Source: Prinsepia uniflora
Taxonomy: Eukaryota > Streptophyta > Magnoliopsida > Rosales > Rosaceae
Reading direction: 5' to 3'
Assembly: GCA_032719365.1 (NCBI GenBank)
Contig: CM064872.1
Location: forward strand, 51,692,252 to 51,756,251
Length of the DNA stretch: 64,000 bases
How positions within the stretch are numbered: position 1 is the stretch's first letter; each line of letters opens with the position of its first letter. The notes beneath the pieces are model-generated. The model saw only the letters and a list, made by a program, of their open reading frames with translations, did no database searches and had not been told where the DNA came from. A program made the position numbers and the translations under genes. Shown one piece after another: positions 23,639 to 36,586 of the stretch.

Positions 23639-23980
23639 TTCTCCTCCTCCTAATTATCTACAAGTTTCTAGAACTACGTTAAGATGATGAAAATTTACAA
23701 ATCTACCTTCCAGCAAAGGAGAAGGTGAAGCATAAGAAGAAGGAGAAGGAGAAGGAGAGGCTCTGGCAGTTGAGTTTTTTTTTTTTTTGGTTGTGGTTGG
23801 TTTTATTTATTTATTGAATGAATCTGAAGAGAAGAAGAGGGAAGGCAACTTGCGTTGGGATAATGAAATCCGAATCATCTCATCCTTGGATAGATTTCTG
23901 ACCAATGGCAACTATACCCCGCATCCGCATCCGCATCCTTGTCTCTCCACCAACCACGTGGACCATTACTACCGGTGTTA
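23639..23980 (-). promoter_or_regulatory. LHCB6 upstream region with G-box
   Basis: Upstream of the LHCB6 ATG on the minus strand lies a pyrimidine-rich leader (CTCCTTCTCC repeats, about 23,725-23,760) and an AT-rich 'aataaataaataaaac' stretch near 23,800 that could serve as a TATA region. A CACGTG palindrome lies at 23,956-23,961. G-boxes are common in light-regulated photosynthesis promoters. The transcription start is not visible. Confidence 0.5.
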
Positions 23981-25759
23981 CCTCCCAAATAATTATTTAG
24001 CGCCTTCCAAAGTTTTTACCATGAATTATGGCCAAACCACAATTTATTTATTAAATTTCGCAATGTTTTTTTTGTTGAGTGTCTAAGTGTATTTTTTAAA
24101 TTAAAATTGTTGAAAAATTTAATAAAATATTTATTCTTATACATTTATATATAATTTTAAAATATTTTTTTATTAATAATAAAATTTATAGACGATAGTT
24201 AAAAATAATATAAAATATATGGACGCGAACAATTAATTTTCCTTATTGTTAATTTGGTCTTGACCTATCATACTTAATACAAAATGTGTTTAAAAAACTT
24301 GATATAATTTACCATTTTGTTTCTTAAAGTGACGTGAATGAAAATATATCATCCAAGATATCTATCTGCTGAAGTCTAGAAATAATTAAATTGCAACCAG
24401 AACAAAAACTAGTCATTAAAGTGTGTTTGTATTTATGCTAAAAAAAGTGTGTTCGTATTTTCTACTTCAAGAGGCAGTGGATATGACGACCATACATCTT
24501 ATTTACTTCAACTTTTCATTTCCCTTTAGTTTATGCACTATCTTTGCTGGTTGGTCTTTAGAATACAAAAGAATGGTAATAATGGTAATGAGAAACGAAT
24601 GAAAGGAAATGTAGGGAGGAATAGAAGTGGCTCATTGTTTTGTTCGATCTAATATGAAATAAGCTAAATTTTACTGTTTATCTTGGAGTAAAATGAATGA
24701 CGAATTTTAAAGTACTAAAGAATTTATGATATAGAAATGTATTACCAACAATTGAAAAAAAGTGCTTCTAAATAAGTAGATGAGTAACTATGAAGAAAGC
24801 ATACGCAACACACGAGTATAGCAACCCAATAAACAAGTGATTTCCAAAATAAACCTTGATAGGTGTTGCTTACAATTCACTCGAATAAGAGAAACTAAAG
24901 ATCCTCCTAAACCTTAGTCGTCGACCCTGGCTTTGGCTAGGGTTGGTAGCAACACCTTTGGCTTTGCTTCCCTTCCTCTTTCTCCTACTCATCTCCTCAT
25001 TTTTCTCTCCTCTTCTATTCCTTTTCCTCTTCTCTCATTTACCTCTTCCCTTCCTGCTTGCCTTTTTTTTCTTTTCCACATCACAGCCATGGTCTTGGCT
25101 AGCTGCTCTACCCTCGTCGACAACTATCTCGGTTCCTCTTCTATGGAGGCTTCACCGCTGTTGGTGAATCTTGATGTTTCTCTAGATATGTGCTCCCACC
25201 CTCATCTCAATTTTCATCCACATGACCTCAAGCCTCTCCTCACTAAATGCTCTTTGCCACGACTTGCTTTGGACTCCGCTATCGATTTCCTCCCATTGAC
25301 CTAGAGGTTAATTCTTCTACTGAACTTCTTTAGCATGCTATGGTCCTCGGTCACTTTAAAGGTGCATAATGCACTCATTGAATGAAATAGGATAGCACTC
25401 TACGCGTAAGTGATTTGCTCATCTCCATTTTCCGTATGGTTTTTCGATTTCACTTTTATTATTCTCCTTTTCAGCAATGATGAGTTTTGTAGTGTTGTGG
25501 TTGATGGGGCAGCTTGGTGGGCAGCTGCTGGAGATATGGAGGTTCTCCAATTTATAGATTTAAGGTTTTCAATAGCTTTTTCAAATTTTATAACTTTGGG
25601 CTTATTGTATGCTTATTAGCCTTATTGGTTTTACCATTTACATTTCATATGTTTGTTTATGCTATTTCTATTGTTGGGCCTTCAATAGCATGTATTTATT
25701 TGTTTAAATTAATGTATTTGCTTTGTTCGTACTTAAATTGGTCTGCCTGACCAAAGGTC
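23981..25759. other. Spacer without recognisable gene
   Basis: The stretch is AT-rich to about 24,930, then has a pyrimidine-rich stretch (24,970-25,080). Short open frames at 24,933-25,304 and 25,410-25,750 are low in complexity and resemble no family I recognise. Confidence 0.4.
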
Positions 25760-26400
25760 GAGCATGTTTTCCTTAGCGTTTCCCAAACCCGTCATCTGAT
25801 CGAACATGCCAACCATACTCAAACCGACAAGGGCTGATCGATCACACCTGGCCGGTTAGACCCTCCATCTAGCGACCTGATCACATCAACAAGGCCATAC
25901 CAACATAAGCCGATCATATCTGATCGGCCAACCAACTGATCGGTTTAGCTCTCATTTCGCCACCTTGGACACTCAGCAAGAGGCCGGTCACCACCCAAAC
26001 AAACCACATCTGGTCGGCCAGGCCCACTGACATAGCAGGAATGTTGCTCAGGACCACACAAGGACATGTGTCAGCTCATAAAGGCCACAACATTTTTCCC
26101 ACATCGACAAACACCAACGACCACATTTAATGTTACTATAAATATAAGGGTATTCCCCTCCAAAAGATAATGACAATTTTGCCCTCACACTACCTAAATT
26201 CTACAGTACCTATCGCACTTTATCTTATTTAAGAATCAGAGACTGTTATGTCAGCACCACACCGATATCCCTTTTTTCTTTCCCTCTCCCTACACAAGTC
26301 TTCCTACCCCGAGAGGAACAGTCAAAGGTGCTCAGTGAGACGACTTCAAGCTGGTTCATTTCTTACATCAACATGCTTAATTGTTCGATTAAAAAAAACA
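25760..26400 (+). mobile_element. LTR fragment, gypsy-type
   Basis: The segment contains repeated 'ctgatcgg' phrases, an 'actataaatataaggg' TATA-like stretch near 26,133, 'ttaagaatcagagactgtta' near 26,228 and 'gacgacttcaagctgg' near 26,340. This is the order expected in the promoter and R-U5 parts of a Ty3-type LTR and is similar to 2,189-2,680. No partner LTR, primer site or duplication was identified. Confidence 0.45.
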
Positions 26401-26959
26401 CATCTAAAAAAATTGCATCTAATAATTTTGAAATCGGTTAATACTTTGAACTTCCTCAATTTTAACTAATTTAGTATAAATTCTTTCGCTAAACATAGCC
26501 TTAAGGTTGTCTTAAAAGAATCCTAAAAGTCAAAGGGCGTGTTTGGTATCTTATTTTTAAATTTTGATAAATTAACGATATTCCTCTTGGAGATCAACTC
26601 AATTCTCAGTTTCTCACTTTACCCATTCTAACTCAATTTGTTTCACTTGACCCCGTAAACTTCATTTTCCTCATTTGATGTATTACCTTGTTCATTTCCG
26701 CACGAAAACTTGAAGTTTGTCTCGTGTTAGATCTGTAAAACTGGGAAGGGCATGAGAAGTCCAAGGGTAGGGACTTGTTGGCTCGGATGGCTGTTGACTC
26801 CTAGAGCAGGTAAGTTTTTATATTGTTTACCCTTATTTTCCCATTAAAATTACCAAAACGCCGTCAAACTTCAAACGCCTGTAACTTCTTACGTATAAGT
26901 TGAAATTACATGCCACTTGCATCTACATGCTTGTAGAGCCGAGTTCTATCCAACAGTAT

Positions 26960-27180
26960 CAAAATTAAAATTGAAATTTCAATAATGCTATGGACATCAA
27001 GTAAAATTCCAAATTTTTAATTCAACACATGTGGCGCATGACGTAGCAATCCACATCATCTTTTTTATAATTAATTATTTAAAATTTTAAAAATACCATT
27101 AAAATTACAATTAAAAAAAATAAAACCCTAAAAACTCTATTTTAGGATCAATTTATTCAGAATCCATCAAACTACACCTA
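26960..27180 (-). repeat. Dispersed AT-rich repeat, copy 1 (opposite orientation to 45,140-45,350)
   Basis: The reverse complement of this segment aligns with 45,140-45,350: 'gatcctaaaa', 'gttttatttt', 'aattgtaattttaa', 'ggtattt', 'aattaattataaaaa', 'gatgtggat' and 'catagcattattgaaa' follow in the same order. It is probably a MITE or other short interspersed element. The spacing between conserved blocks differs by small indels. Confidence 0.6.
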
Positions 27181-28809
27181 TGAAGCACGTACGGTGTCGA
27201 CCTCCACCAGAGTAACGCCGTCTAACTCTCCATCAAGAAAACGTTGTCGACTCCACAACCAAGAGCAACATCCCCCTCAGTCAGTAATATTTGCTAGGTT
27301 TCTTGGTATGAAAATCAAACAATCGACTTTATTATCATCCACAATCAAAATTGAAGATTTAACTTGTTTGAATATTGAATTGCAGACTTTGCAGTACAAT
27401 GAGCAAGATCTCTAAGCATGCGGAAGATGGAGGAAGGAATTTGTTAATTTTTTGGCAACAACAACATTAAAAGTGAGCACTAGCCTCATTCGATGAAGTA
27501 AACAACGAAGAGTTTGGAATCGAAGAAGTTTCACCGAAAAAAAAATAATGGCGGAGTTGATGGTCCCTCTCTCTCTGACCTCTCCTCCAACAGTCTTTTG
27601 CTTCCATGCCACATTAATATTCAAAACAAAATATGTATCAATTCCTTGTTCTGCTTGTATATCTACGAGTACTTCTCCTCATTCTTATCAGCCATTTGCA
27701 AATTTCAAAGTAAAATAAATCTAACTAATCATTTATTTTCAGCTCTACATATATAAGAGTCACCCTACACTTGGCCATGATCGGCCATGATCAAAGTTTT
27801 TTTTTTCAAAGAAAAGAAACGTTTAATAAGGATCCACCCAAGAAGAAAGAAACAAGAACAGTAAAACTATAACAACCCGTCCCGAGTTCATGGGATTAAT
27901 GAAGGACTAATTAAGGATTATCAGTACTAATCAGAAATTAGTCGAGGATTTTTCGGACGATCGGCGTAAAATTACGATTTTGCCCCTGACAGGCGGGACG
28001 TCGAAATCGGACGTTCGACTCGATGTTACGAGCCTATAGACAGACGGGATGTTACGAGTCCATAGACAGGCGGCACGTCGAAATCGGACGTTCGACGGAA
28101 AAGTTATGGTTCACGAACAAAAAATGATACTATTCATGTTTTTCGAGAATTTGTACAATTGGCCATTTTGGATTGGATAAAATATCTGGGTGGACCACTT
28201 GATGAGTGAAAGTGTCACTCATCTGATTGGCTCATATCCCCACAATTTTGGGATCTATTATTTTCATCTTCTTTGTTCCTTCACACCTGAAACTCATACA
28301 AACCCAAAACTAAACCCACCCAAACATCCGTCAATCCCCATCCATTACTTCTGGAGTGAACAGGAAGAAGAGAGAGTGAGACCAAACGATCACGACAGTG
28401 GCAACGACGTGGAAGACCGTGGACAGTGGCTAGAAACCCGTGATGGTAAGCTTTTAAATTCAAAATTTGAAGTTTGGATTTTAAGGTTTGTTGGACTGTT
28501 TGGTTGATCAAACGTGGTTCCTAGGACCCAGACGAACTCAGAGGAATGATTTGGAAGGATTTTGGTTGTTGGGAGTGTCTGGAAATAGAGTTGGAAGTTC
28601 ATCTGAAATCACGAGCTTGGAAAGGTAATTTCTGGGTCTTTTCATGTGTTTTTGAGGTCATAGAACTCTTCTAGGGATCAAGACGAGTCTATAGGAACAA
28701 ACGGGGTCGAAAATGGTTGAGTTTTGGCCGACTTACAGCCGGGTTGAGTCGTGGGTCTAGGTGACCCATTACAATCAACCGGGTTGACCCAGTTGGACGT
28801 AGACGATGA

Positions 28810-29020
28810 TGACGTCAGCATGTAATGTCATTATCTGTCAGAGGTGTCTAGCCACATGGCCAATAGGGTGTTGCCACGTGGTAGTTGTCAAGTCCAGTTA
28901 CTGACAGGTGTTAGACACGTGGACCAATCAGAGGTTGACATAAGGCATATGTCAGACCTGACACGTGGCATATGTCAGACCTGACACGTGGCATATGTCA
29001 AACCTGTCAGGCTGACGTCA
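28810..29020. promoter_or_regulatory. CACGTG/TGACGTCA cluster in the outer solo LTR
   Basis: TGACGTCA occurs at 28,810 and 29,013; CACGTG occurs at 28,875, 28,916, 28,962 and 28,985. The phrase 'gacacgtggcatatgtcag' is tandemly repeated around 28,960-28,998. The cluster is in the same relative place as the array at 11,984-12,310 of the sister LTR, so it is a family trait. Confidence 0.6.
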
Positions 29021-29939
29021 GCGTTGACTTTGTTGACGTCTGCGTTGACTGTAATGACCCGTCCCTAATTTTAAGGATTAATTAGAGATTAATGAAGGAT
29101 TAGCGAGACTAATCGGGGATTAACAGAGGATTAACAGACGTTCGAGGTGAAATTACGATTATGCCCCTAAACGAGGGCGAAAAGTTGACTTTTGACCCGG
29201 GAGGTCCGATGGCCGAGGGTCGAGGACCGTTACGTAGATCGAGTCAATACGAATCTGTAGACAGGACGCACGTCAAAATTGAACGTTCGATGAAAAAGTT
29301 ACGGTTCACGGAAGTTCTGTGGGACTATTTACGGTGACAAGTTTGGCAAAAAGTGGAGTTTTGTCTTATGTGGGCCCAGATCTTTCGCAGGCTCAATGGA
29401 TGAGTGACAAGTGCCACTCATCCATTGCCTATCACCCCAAAATCATGCATATCTCTTCCCTTCATTTTCATTCGATCATCTTCCTAACCAGAGAACCCAC
29501 AAGCCCAAACCCCATGTCTGCCTGCCCCTGTGACACTTGAGTGAGTTTGGGAGGATGATTGAAGGACAGAGATGGGCTGATGAAGCTGAGGAGGCGGCTG
29601 AGCCGTCTTGCACTGTGGAAAGGAGGTAAGAGATCGATTTTGAGTTTTGATTTCAACTTTTTGATTTGAACGTTATGGAGGGTTTTGAGTGTTTGGATGA
29701 GGTTTATTAGGCTGTTAGGAGTGTATAGAAGAGGTTTTGGATGGTTGTGAAGGGCTGAACAGCCCAGGGGGCAATCGAGAAACTTTGAACCATGAAGGGA
29801 AGGATTGAACGGGTCGGGTTTAAGGGTTTTTCTTAGTTTTCTTCATACCATTAGACTTCTAGGGATTAGATAGGAAGTATAGGATTGAAAAGGAAGAAAA
29901 TGGACGAAAAATGAAGAACGAATAGCCTTGGACCGGTCA

Positions 29940-32887
29940 TGTAACGACCCGTCCCGGAAACCGGGATTAGATTAATGGTTAATTACGGATTAGTGAAGTT
30001 AATCGGTAATTAGTTGGGTGATTTCGGACGGACGGTGTGAAATGACGATTTTGCCCCTAGAATGGGCAAAAATGTTGACTTTTCGTTCGGGCGGTCAAAT
30101 GGACTTTGACCGATGACCGTGACGTGGTTCAGGACGTCACGAGTTCATAGACAGGTGGCACGTCCGATTTCGACATCCGAGGAGGATGTTATGATGTTCG
30201 GAAGTTCAAGGGTAATTTGGTAATTTAGTTTTAAAAAAGGGCAATTTGTTGACTTTTCAAACGACATGGATTTTTCACGTAATTCGAGGACCATTAGGTA
30301 GGTCTCGATGCCCTGAGTACAACGACAAGCGGCACATCATCATCGGACTTCAGATGAATTAGTTATGGGTCTAAATGTACGATGGGTAAAATGGTAATTT
30401 GGGCATCAAGGAGCATTTTGGTCATTTGATAGCATTGGGATCTGTGCCCAGTTAGGTTTGAACATGTGGCTACCTTGGGAAGTGTTCCCACCAGGTTTAG
30501 GACACGTGGCTGGGTCTGGATGGGTGTAGAAGCCTTAGGCTGATTTTAAACTCGTGCACGGGGTGTGAGTTACAAACAGGGGGAAAAATAGAGACAGTAA
30601 ACAGATCATCCATTTTCAGTGAGAGATCAAGTTGGGTTAATGAGTGAGTAATCTGAGTTTTGCTTGTGACCTTTGTAATTATGTCTAAAGGAAGAACTGG
30701 GTGAAGGAAGAGTGTGAGAGATGAGAGAAACACTGAAAAACAGAGAGGGAACTGTGAACTGCCGTGAAGCTAAATCGATTAACCAGCCTAAACCTAGTCT
30801 GTGGTGGTGTTCAGTTAGCAGAGGTGAACCTAGGACATAAGAGACAGCGGTGGAGATTCACAGCGGAGGACTGGAAGTAGGTAAGTCATTGCGATTCCCT
30901 TGTTTCTCCAGAAATGGTTTAAATGAAAAATCGAGAGGTTTAGTGAGTGGTTGTGCATCTGTGATGATTATTAGCATCTTAGAAGGTTGGTCTTGAACTC
31001 AGGGACTCAAACCCGTGATCGGAAAGGTTAGTGGTGGCTAGAAACAAAGGGCTAGAAAACTCAGAGTTTTGGTTCGACTTTGGAAGGTATGAAATAGGAT
31101 TCATTTATACGTTTTAGTTAGTTAAATCAGTTCTAAACATTGGGACGAAGCTAAGGGTGAAAAAAGATTTGAAATTGGGTTAAAAATGACAGAAAATCGG
31201 CCACGCCGGTTTAGCTTGGACCAGATCGGCCTGGACCGGGTCGAAGCAAGGTTGAAGATGATAGTGTAGCAGCGCGTAAGGCCCACGCGCAGCCCCTTTG
31301 GGCGGCGTACGTGGGCACGTGGCATAGTTTTTGAGAATGGTTCCAACATGACTTTTAAAGTATTCGATATAACGAACATTTTGGCACTGGTTTCGAGTTG
31401 ATCGGACATCGTCTCGATATGTTTCGGGATGTCTGAAGGTTTTAGGGCTCGGTTAAAAATAATTAAAAATTCAAGAAAATTACGGGGCTTTAGTATAATC
31501 TTTATGAAATAGTTAGTGACCTTATTATGGGATTTGGACATGTTCGGGAAATCCGGTGATAGTGGATTGGTCGGGAACGGTGTAAGTGCACGCGTATCGA
31601 GGCGAAGTTGCGAATGGTCTGTGAGTGGACTTTGCTTTCGAACTTATGATGCATGCATATATGCTTTTATATGTTTTCTATACGTGATTTCTATTTGTGA
31701 ATTGATATTGATGATTTATGATTTTGCACGTATTTCGAAAAAATGACGTATTTGCACGTTTTACGAGATTTCGATTATGTTGTGATTTGACCATGGCTTT
31801 GATGATTTGATTTTGGGATTTGAAATATTATTTGATTTCAATGGTTTAAAAGGAATTTTGGAAAAGTGATTTCGGGCTTGAAGCCCAGTTCATAAAAGGG
31901 ATTTTGATAAACGTGATTTCGGGTTTTGGAAACGGATTTCAGGATGACGATTCTGGATTCGGTTTTTAGAACTTGAAAGTGGGTTTCCGTATTTGGGTTC
32001 GGAATGATTATTTCGGAATGGATGATGGATATGATTCTGGATTTAGATTCGGAATGCTGATTTCGGATTCGGTTTGAATTCGAAATGGTGATATCGAATT
32101 AAGATTTGGACATGGATTTGGAAATGGTTTAATGGTTTTTGGATTGGATTTGCTGGATCTGGTTATTGGGTTTAAAGACCTGCATATGATTATGACGGAG
32201 GCGGGCCCGGATTGAGTTTAAAGACTCGGGTGTTTAAAGATTCGGATATTGTTATTTCCCCCGTAGGCCTATTGAGTTTAAAGACTCGGAAGTTTAAAGA
32301 CTCGGATTATATTAAGGTCTGGATTGAGTTTAAAGACTCGGAGTTTAAAGACTCGGATAGATCCAGCAGGTTCGATGGATTGAAATGGATTCCAAATGTG
32401 TTTTGGATTTCGATGAGAACTTGATAATGATGGTTTTCAATAATGGTTTTGGGCTGAGGCCCGGGATTTGAGAAAATGATATGATTTCGAGTTACATAAA
32501 TAGTTTTTATTATCTCGGAAACAAACTGGTTTGATATGCATGCATTAGTTTTCAATGGAGGGTATAAATGTACTTTTCTTATAACTTATTTTAAAAACTT
32601 ATCCTTTATTTTTGTCCACTCACAGTCTTGTATGTTTTCAATACCCTCCAGGTTGTTGCGGTGCGGGCTGTTGGTCGAGAAACACGGAGACATCACACAC
32701 TCAATTCATAGTAGAGTCTGCGCGCTCTGGGAAGTCCGAAACTTGTGGACGGTTCGATTGGAAATCCCTTGTCTGACTTACGTGTTATATGGTGGTTGGA
32801 CGTAGGTTTAGTCCTCGGGTCACCCGTAAGTTAGACGGGAGCTTGGCTTAGCCCTTAATCCCAAGGGATTAGGGGTGGGTCCTGTCA
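29940..32887 (+). mobile_element. Innermost solo LTR of the nest, 2,948 bp, TSD GGTCA
   Basis: The LTR starts TGTAACGACCCGTCC at 29,940 and ends 'gggtgggtcctgtca' at 32,887. It is flanked by GGTCA at 29,935-29,939 and 32,888-32,892. It is an uninterrupted copy and serves as the family reference here. Visible parts are a GC-rich start with 'ttttgcccc', a GCGCGT...CACGCGC region near 31,270, a GAGTTTAAAGACTCG array at 32,165-32,360, and ATGCATGCAT followed by 'ttgtccactcacag' near 32,610. It has no coding sequence. Confidence 0.92.
32165..32360 (+). repeat. GAGTTTAAAGACTCG minisatellite in the inner solo LTR
   Basis: About eight copies of GAGTTTAAAGACTCG or close variants with irregular spacing, at the same relative position as the array at 1,205-1,500. 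Confidence 0.8.
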
Positions 32888-34881
32888 GGTCACACCGATC
32901 CAGGTAGACCGGAATTGCAGAACAAACCGGACCGGCCTGGCTGAAGGACATGGATGCTACTGTGCAATGGCGCGTGAGCCACACACACAGACCCTTTGGG
33001 CGATGCGTGAGCCACACGCGTATCCCCTTTGGTCGGTGAGTGAGCCACACGCGCAATCTCTTTGGGCGGCACGTGGTGAGGATTTTGGGGAAACTTCCAA
33101 CATGTGAAATCATTTATTCGATGTAACAAACATTTTGGGACTAGTTTCGAGTCAATCGGACATCGTCTCGATATAGTTTGGGTTTTCCGAAGGTTTAGGA
33201 TCAGGTTTAAAAATAGTTAAAAATTTTGAAAAATTACGGGGCTTTAGTGAGGGGTTATTTAAGTAGTTAATAACCCTCTATTACAATTTGGATAGGTTTG
33301 GAAGTCCCAGTGATGGTGATTGGCCCGGGAAGACGTTTTGGCGCTCGTACCGAGGCGCAGCTTCGAACGGTCTGTGAGTGGACCTTTCTTTCGAACTTGA
33401 TGCATGCATAAATGTTTTATAAGTGTTTTAATATGTGTTTTGTGATTCTATGAATGCATTTGTGTGTGTGTTTACGTATTGGCACGCATTTCGAGGTTTC
33501 AGTTTTATACGTGATTATACGCGTTTATGGTTCGATTTTCGATGAAATGGTTTTGAAAAGTAAAACAACCCATTTGGTCTTGGTTTTGACTCGGGCATGA
33601 GACCCATTTGGATTTGGTTTTATCTCGGGAATGTGGCCCTATTGATGACCTACGGGTCTGAGTCGTGGTCGCGACGGGTGTTGTGTTTACGGCGACGGAC
33701 GACGTGACGCTCGCCTCCGGACTGGGATGTGTACCCTCCGGAGAGGTCACGATGCACGTCCCGTGGTCGAGCAGCCACTTGAGGCTCGACTTTGGAGTGC
33801 TGACGGTTTAGGAGATCGATCGGCGATGGGTGCACCATGTTCTAGAGGTGGTCGCGACAGTGATATGTTCACCGCGACATACCAGGATTGAAAGCGGTCC
33901 TGGATTGATGGTTGCACGCATCACTATGATCGGAATCGTGACTGGCCCTGAGATATCGGGCTCGATGACCCGTTGATTTACTAGTTCGGGCTTGAGTCCC
34001 AGTTGATTGTGAATTCGGGCAGGAGGCCCCGTTGAGTCATACGTTCGGGCTAAAGGCCCAGTTGACTTGTGGTATCGGGCGTGAGTCCCGTTTGTAGTTT
34101 TTCATACTAGTATGTATATACCCTCCTTATGAGCGTATTAGTCTCCTCCAGACGTCGTTGATCCTGGAGAGTCACGATCCACTGCCTGGAATGAGTGACT
34201 CCAATAGGGAGCTTTTTCCAGGAGTGAAAGATATGGTATAGTCACGAACTCAGTTCGGGGACAGTCCTCTAGACGTCGTAGATCCTGGGGGTAGTCTCAG
34301 AGTGAGACCCCGAGTAGTGTGCACACTGATAGATATATCGTGACGGGTTATTGAGTAGACATCAGAGAATGTCTAGGATGGGTTATATATGTATATATAT
34401 TTGTATGAGGTTTTCACTGAGACGGTGTTGGGCTGAGACCCATGCGTATTGGTTTTGGGCTGAGACCCACATGTGTTGGACTTGGGACGAGTTCCCACTT
34501 GATTTGAATTTTGGGCCAAGGCCCTGTGTGCTATGTTTGAGAAATGGTTTTTGAATGCATGCATGTTTTTGAGTGAAAGGCATAAAGGTCTTTTTATGAA
34601 AATGTTTTTATATAAACCTTGTTTTGTCCACTCACAGATTTTGTGTTTTTAATGCCTTCAGGTTGATCGCGGATGCGGGTTGTAGCAGAGACCGAGACAT
34701 CACACTCCTCCTCCAGATCCTAGCGCTCTCTGATAGTCCCAGTTGGGCTAAGGACGAAATTATCCCTGGTCTGACACTTCGTGTCAGACGGGAGCAGGCG
34801 CGTCCCACGTTAATCCTTGGAGATTTGGAATGGGTTCTGTCATTGACTTTTGATAAAAGTTGACTAGGAGGTTTGACCGAC

Positions 34882-36586
34882 GCATGGGCACGAATTTTGA
34901 GGTGAGACTGATCCTATTTGAAAGGTTTTGACGATCTAAATCCAATGGTGATGGTTTCAGGTCGATCGGAGATCGTTAGGTTGGTCAAATTGACCCAGAG
35001 AGTTCAATATAGCCCAAAGTGGCTTACGACGCAGCTTGGAGGAGCGCAGCATGAATGGTCTGTAAGTGAACATTTGATTTCTAAATATGATGCATGCATA
35101 ACTGTTTATATGTTTTATATATGTGATTGGAGATGCCTTGAGTGTATAAGTGCATATGATTGTTGTGTTTTGCATTTCATATAAATGTGGTATTGCACGT
35201 ATTTCGAAAATTATGTTTTATGTTGTACCTTGGGCTTGGGCCAGGTTTTTATACGTGTTTTTGGTTTCAAATGATTTGAATAATGAAATGATTTCAGATT
35301 TGGAAATATTAGCCCGGGCTTGAGGCCCCGTTGATTTATGAGATATCGGGCTTGAGATCCAGTTGGTTTATGATACCGGGCATGAGTCCGAGTTGTGGTT
35401 TTGAGACCCTATTTAGATGATTTTGGGCTGAGTCTCTATGAGTTTTGGTTTGGATCTAATTCGGGGAATCCTGATTTTGTGGAAACGGTTTGTGGAAACT
35501 ATACCTCGGGTTGAGACCCTGTTGAAATGCTTTAGACTGGATTTGAGGTATAAATGGTTTATAATGATTTTCCACTGAATTCGGTTTCGATTTTACATAC
35601 CATCCTTATGTGTGGATTGTCTCCTCCAGACATCTCATAGTATCCTAGAGTAGTCACGGTGTATTGCATGGGCACGAATTTCGAGGTGAGATCGATCCTA
35701 TTTGAAAGTTTTCGACACTCTAAATCCAATGGTGATGGTTTCAGGCCGATCGGAGATCGTTAGGTTGGTCAAATTGAGGTTTTTAGCCTACGGATGATCG
35801 TCCAGGACACGTTGACTTTTTCGGAAGTTTTAAGGGTTTTTTATTATGACTTTTCTAGGTTGGTAGTGACCTTTAAGTATGTTTTGGACTGGTCTGGACG
35901 ACCCAGAGAGTTCAATATAGCCCAGAGTGGCTTACGACGCAGCTTGGAGGCGCGCGGCATGGATGGTCTGTGAGTGGACATTTTATTTCTAAATATGATG
36001 CATGCATAATTGTTTATATGTTTTATATATGTGATTTGAGATGCCTTGAGTGCATAAAATTGTTGTGTTTTGGCATTTCGTATAAATGTGGTATTGCATA
36101 TATTTCGAGAATTATGTTTTATGTTATACCTTGGGCTTAGGCCAGGTTTTTATACGTGTTTTTGGTTTCAAATGATTTGAATAATGAAATGATTTCAGAT
36201 TTGGAAATATTAGCACGGGCTTGAGCTCCCGTTGATTTATGAGATATCGGGCTTGAGACCTAGTTGGTTTATGATACCGAGCTTGAGTCCCAGTTGTGGT
36301 TTATGAAAGAAGATTTCGAGTTTGAGACCCCATTGAGATGATTTTGGGCTGAGTCCATTTGAGTTTTGGTTTGGATCGGATTCGGGGAATCCTGATTTTG
36401 TGGAAACGGTTTGTGGAAACTATACCTCAGGCTGAGACCCCGTTGAAATGCTTTACACTGTATTTGAGGTATAAATGGTTTATAATGATTTTCCACTGAA
36501 TTCGGTTTCGATTTTACATACCATCCTTATGTGTGGATTGTCTCCTCCAAACATCTCATAGTATCCTGGAGTAGTCACGGTGTATT
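34882..36586 (+). repeat. Tandem duplication (784 and 921 bp units) in the outer solo LTR
   Basis: Unit 1 (34,882-35,665) and unit 2 (35,666-36,586) both start 'gcatgggcacgaattt' and share long near-identical stretches ('gatctaaatccaatggtgat', 'gatgcatgcata', 'ggtttataatgattttccac'). Unit 2 keeps roughly 130 bp after 'ggttggtcaaattga' that unit 1 lacks. The phrase 'gcatggg' stands at the start, the junction and the end, suggesting a short-homology event. The original sequence is better preserved in unit 2. Confidence 0.85.

Larger units (their letters stand above)
29050..34842 (+). mobile_element. Middle solo LTR of the nest, TSD TTGAC
   Basis: The LTR starts TGTAATGACCCGTCC at 29,050 and ends 'gggttctgtca' at 34,842, flanked by TTGAC at 29,045-29,049 and 34,843-34,847. 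It is interrupted by the inner LTR at 29,940-32,887. After removal of that insert and its extra duplication its length is about 2.84 kb, close to other family members. The two halves join at 'ggtca'. The left half ends at a pyrimidine-poor 'ccttggacc' stretch, and the right half continues with the GCGCGTG region, as in the inner LTR. Confidence 0.9.

Noticed and set aside
24933..25304. Possible small gene with Leu/Ser-rich N terminus
   Set aside because: The start is a pyrimidine run, there are no domains, and overlapping frames look equally plausible.
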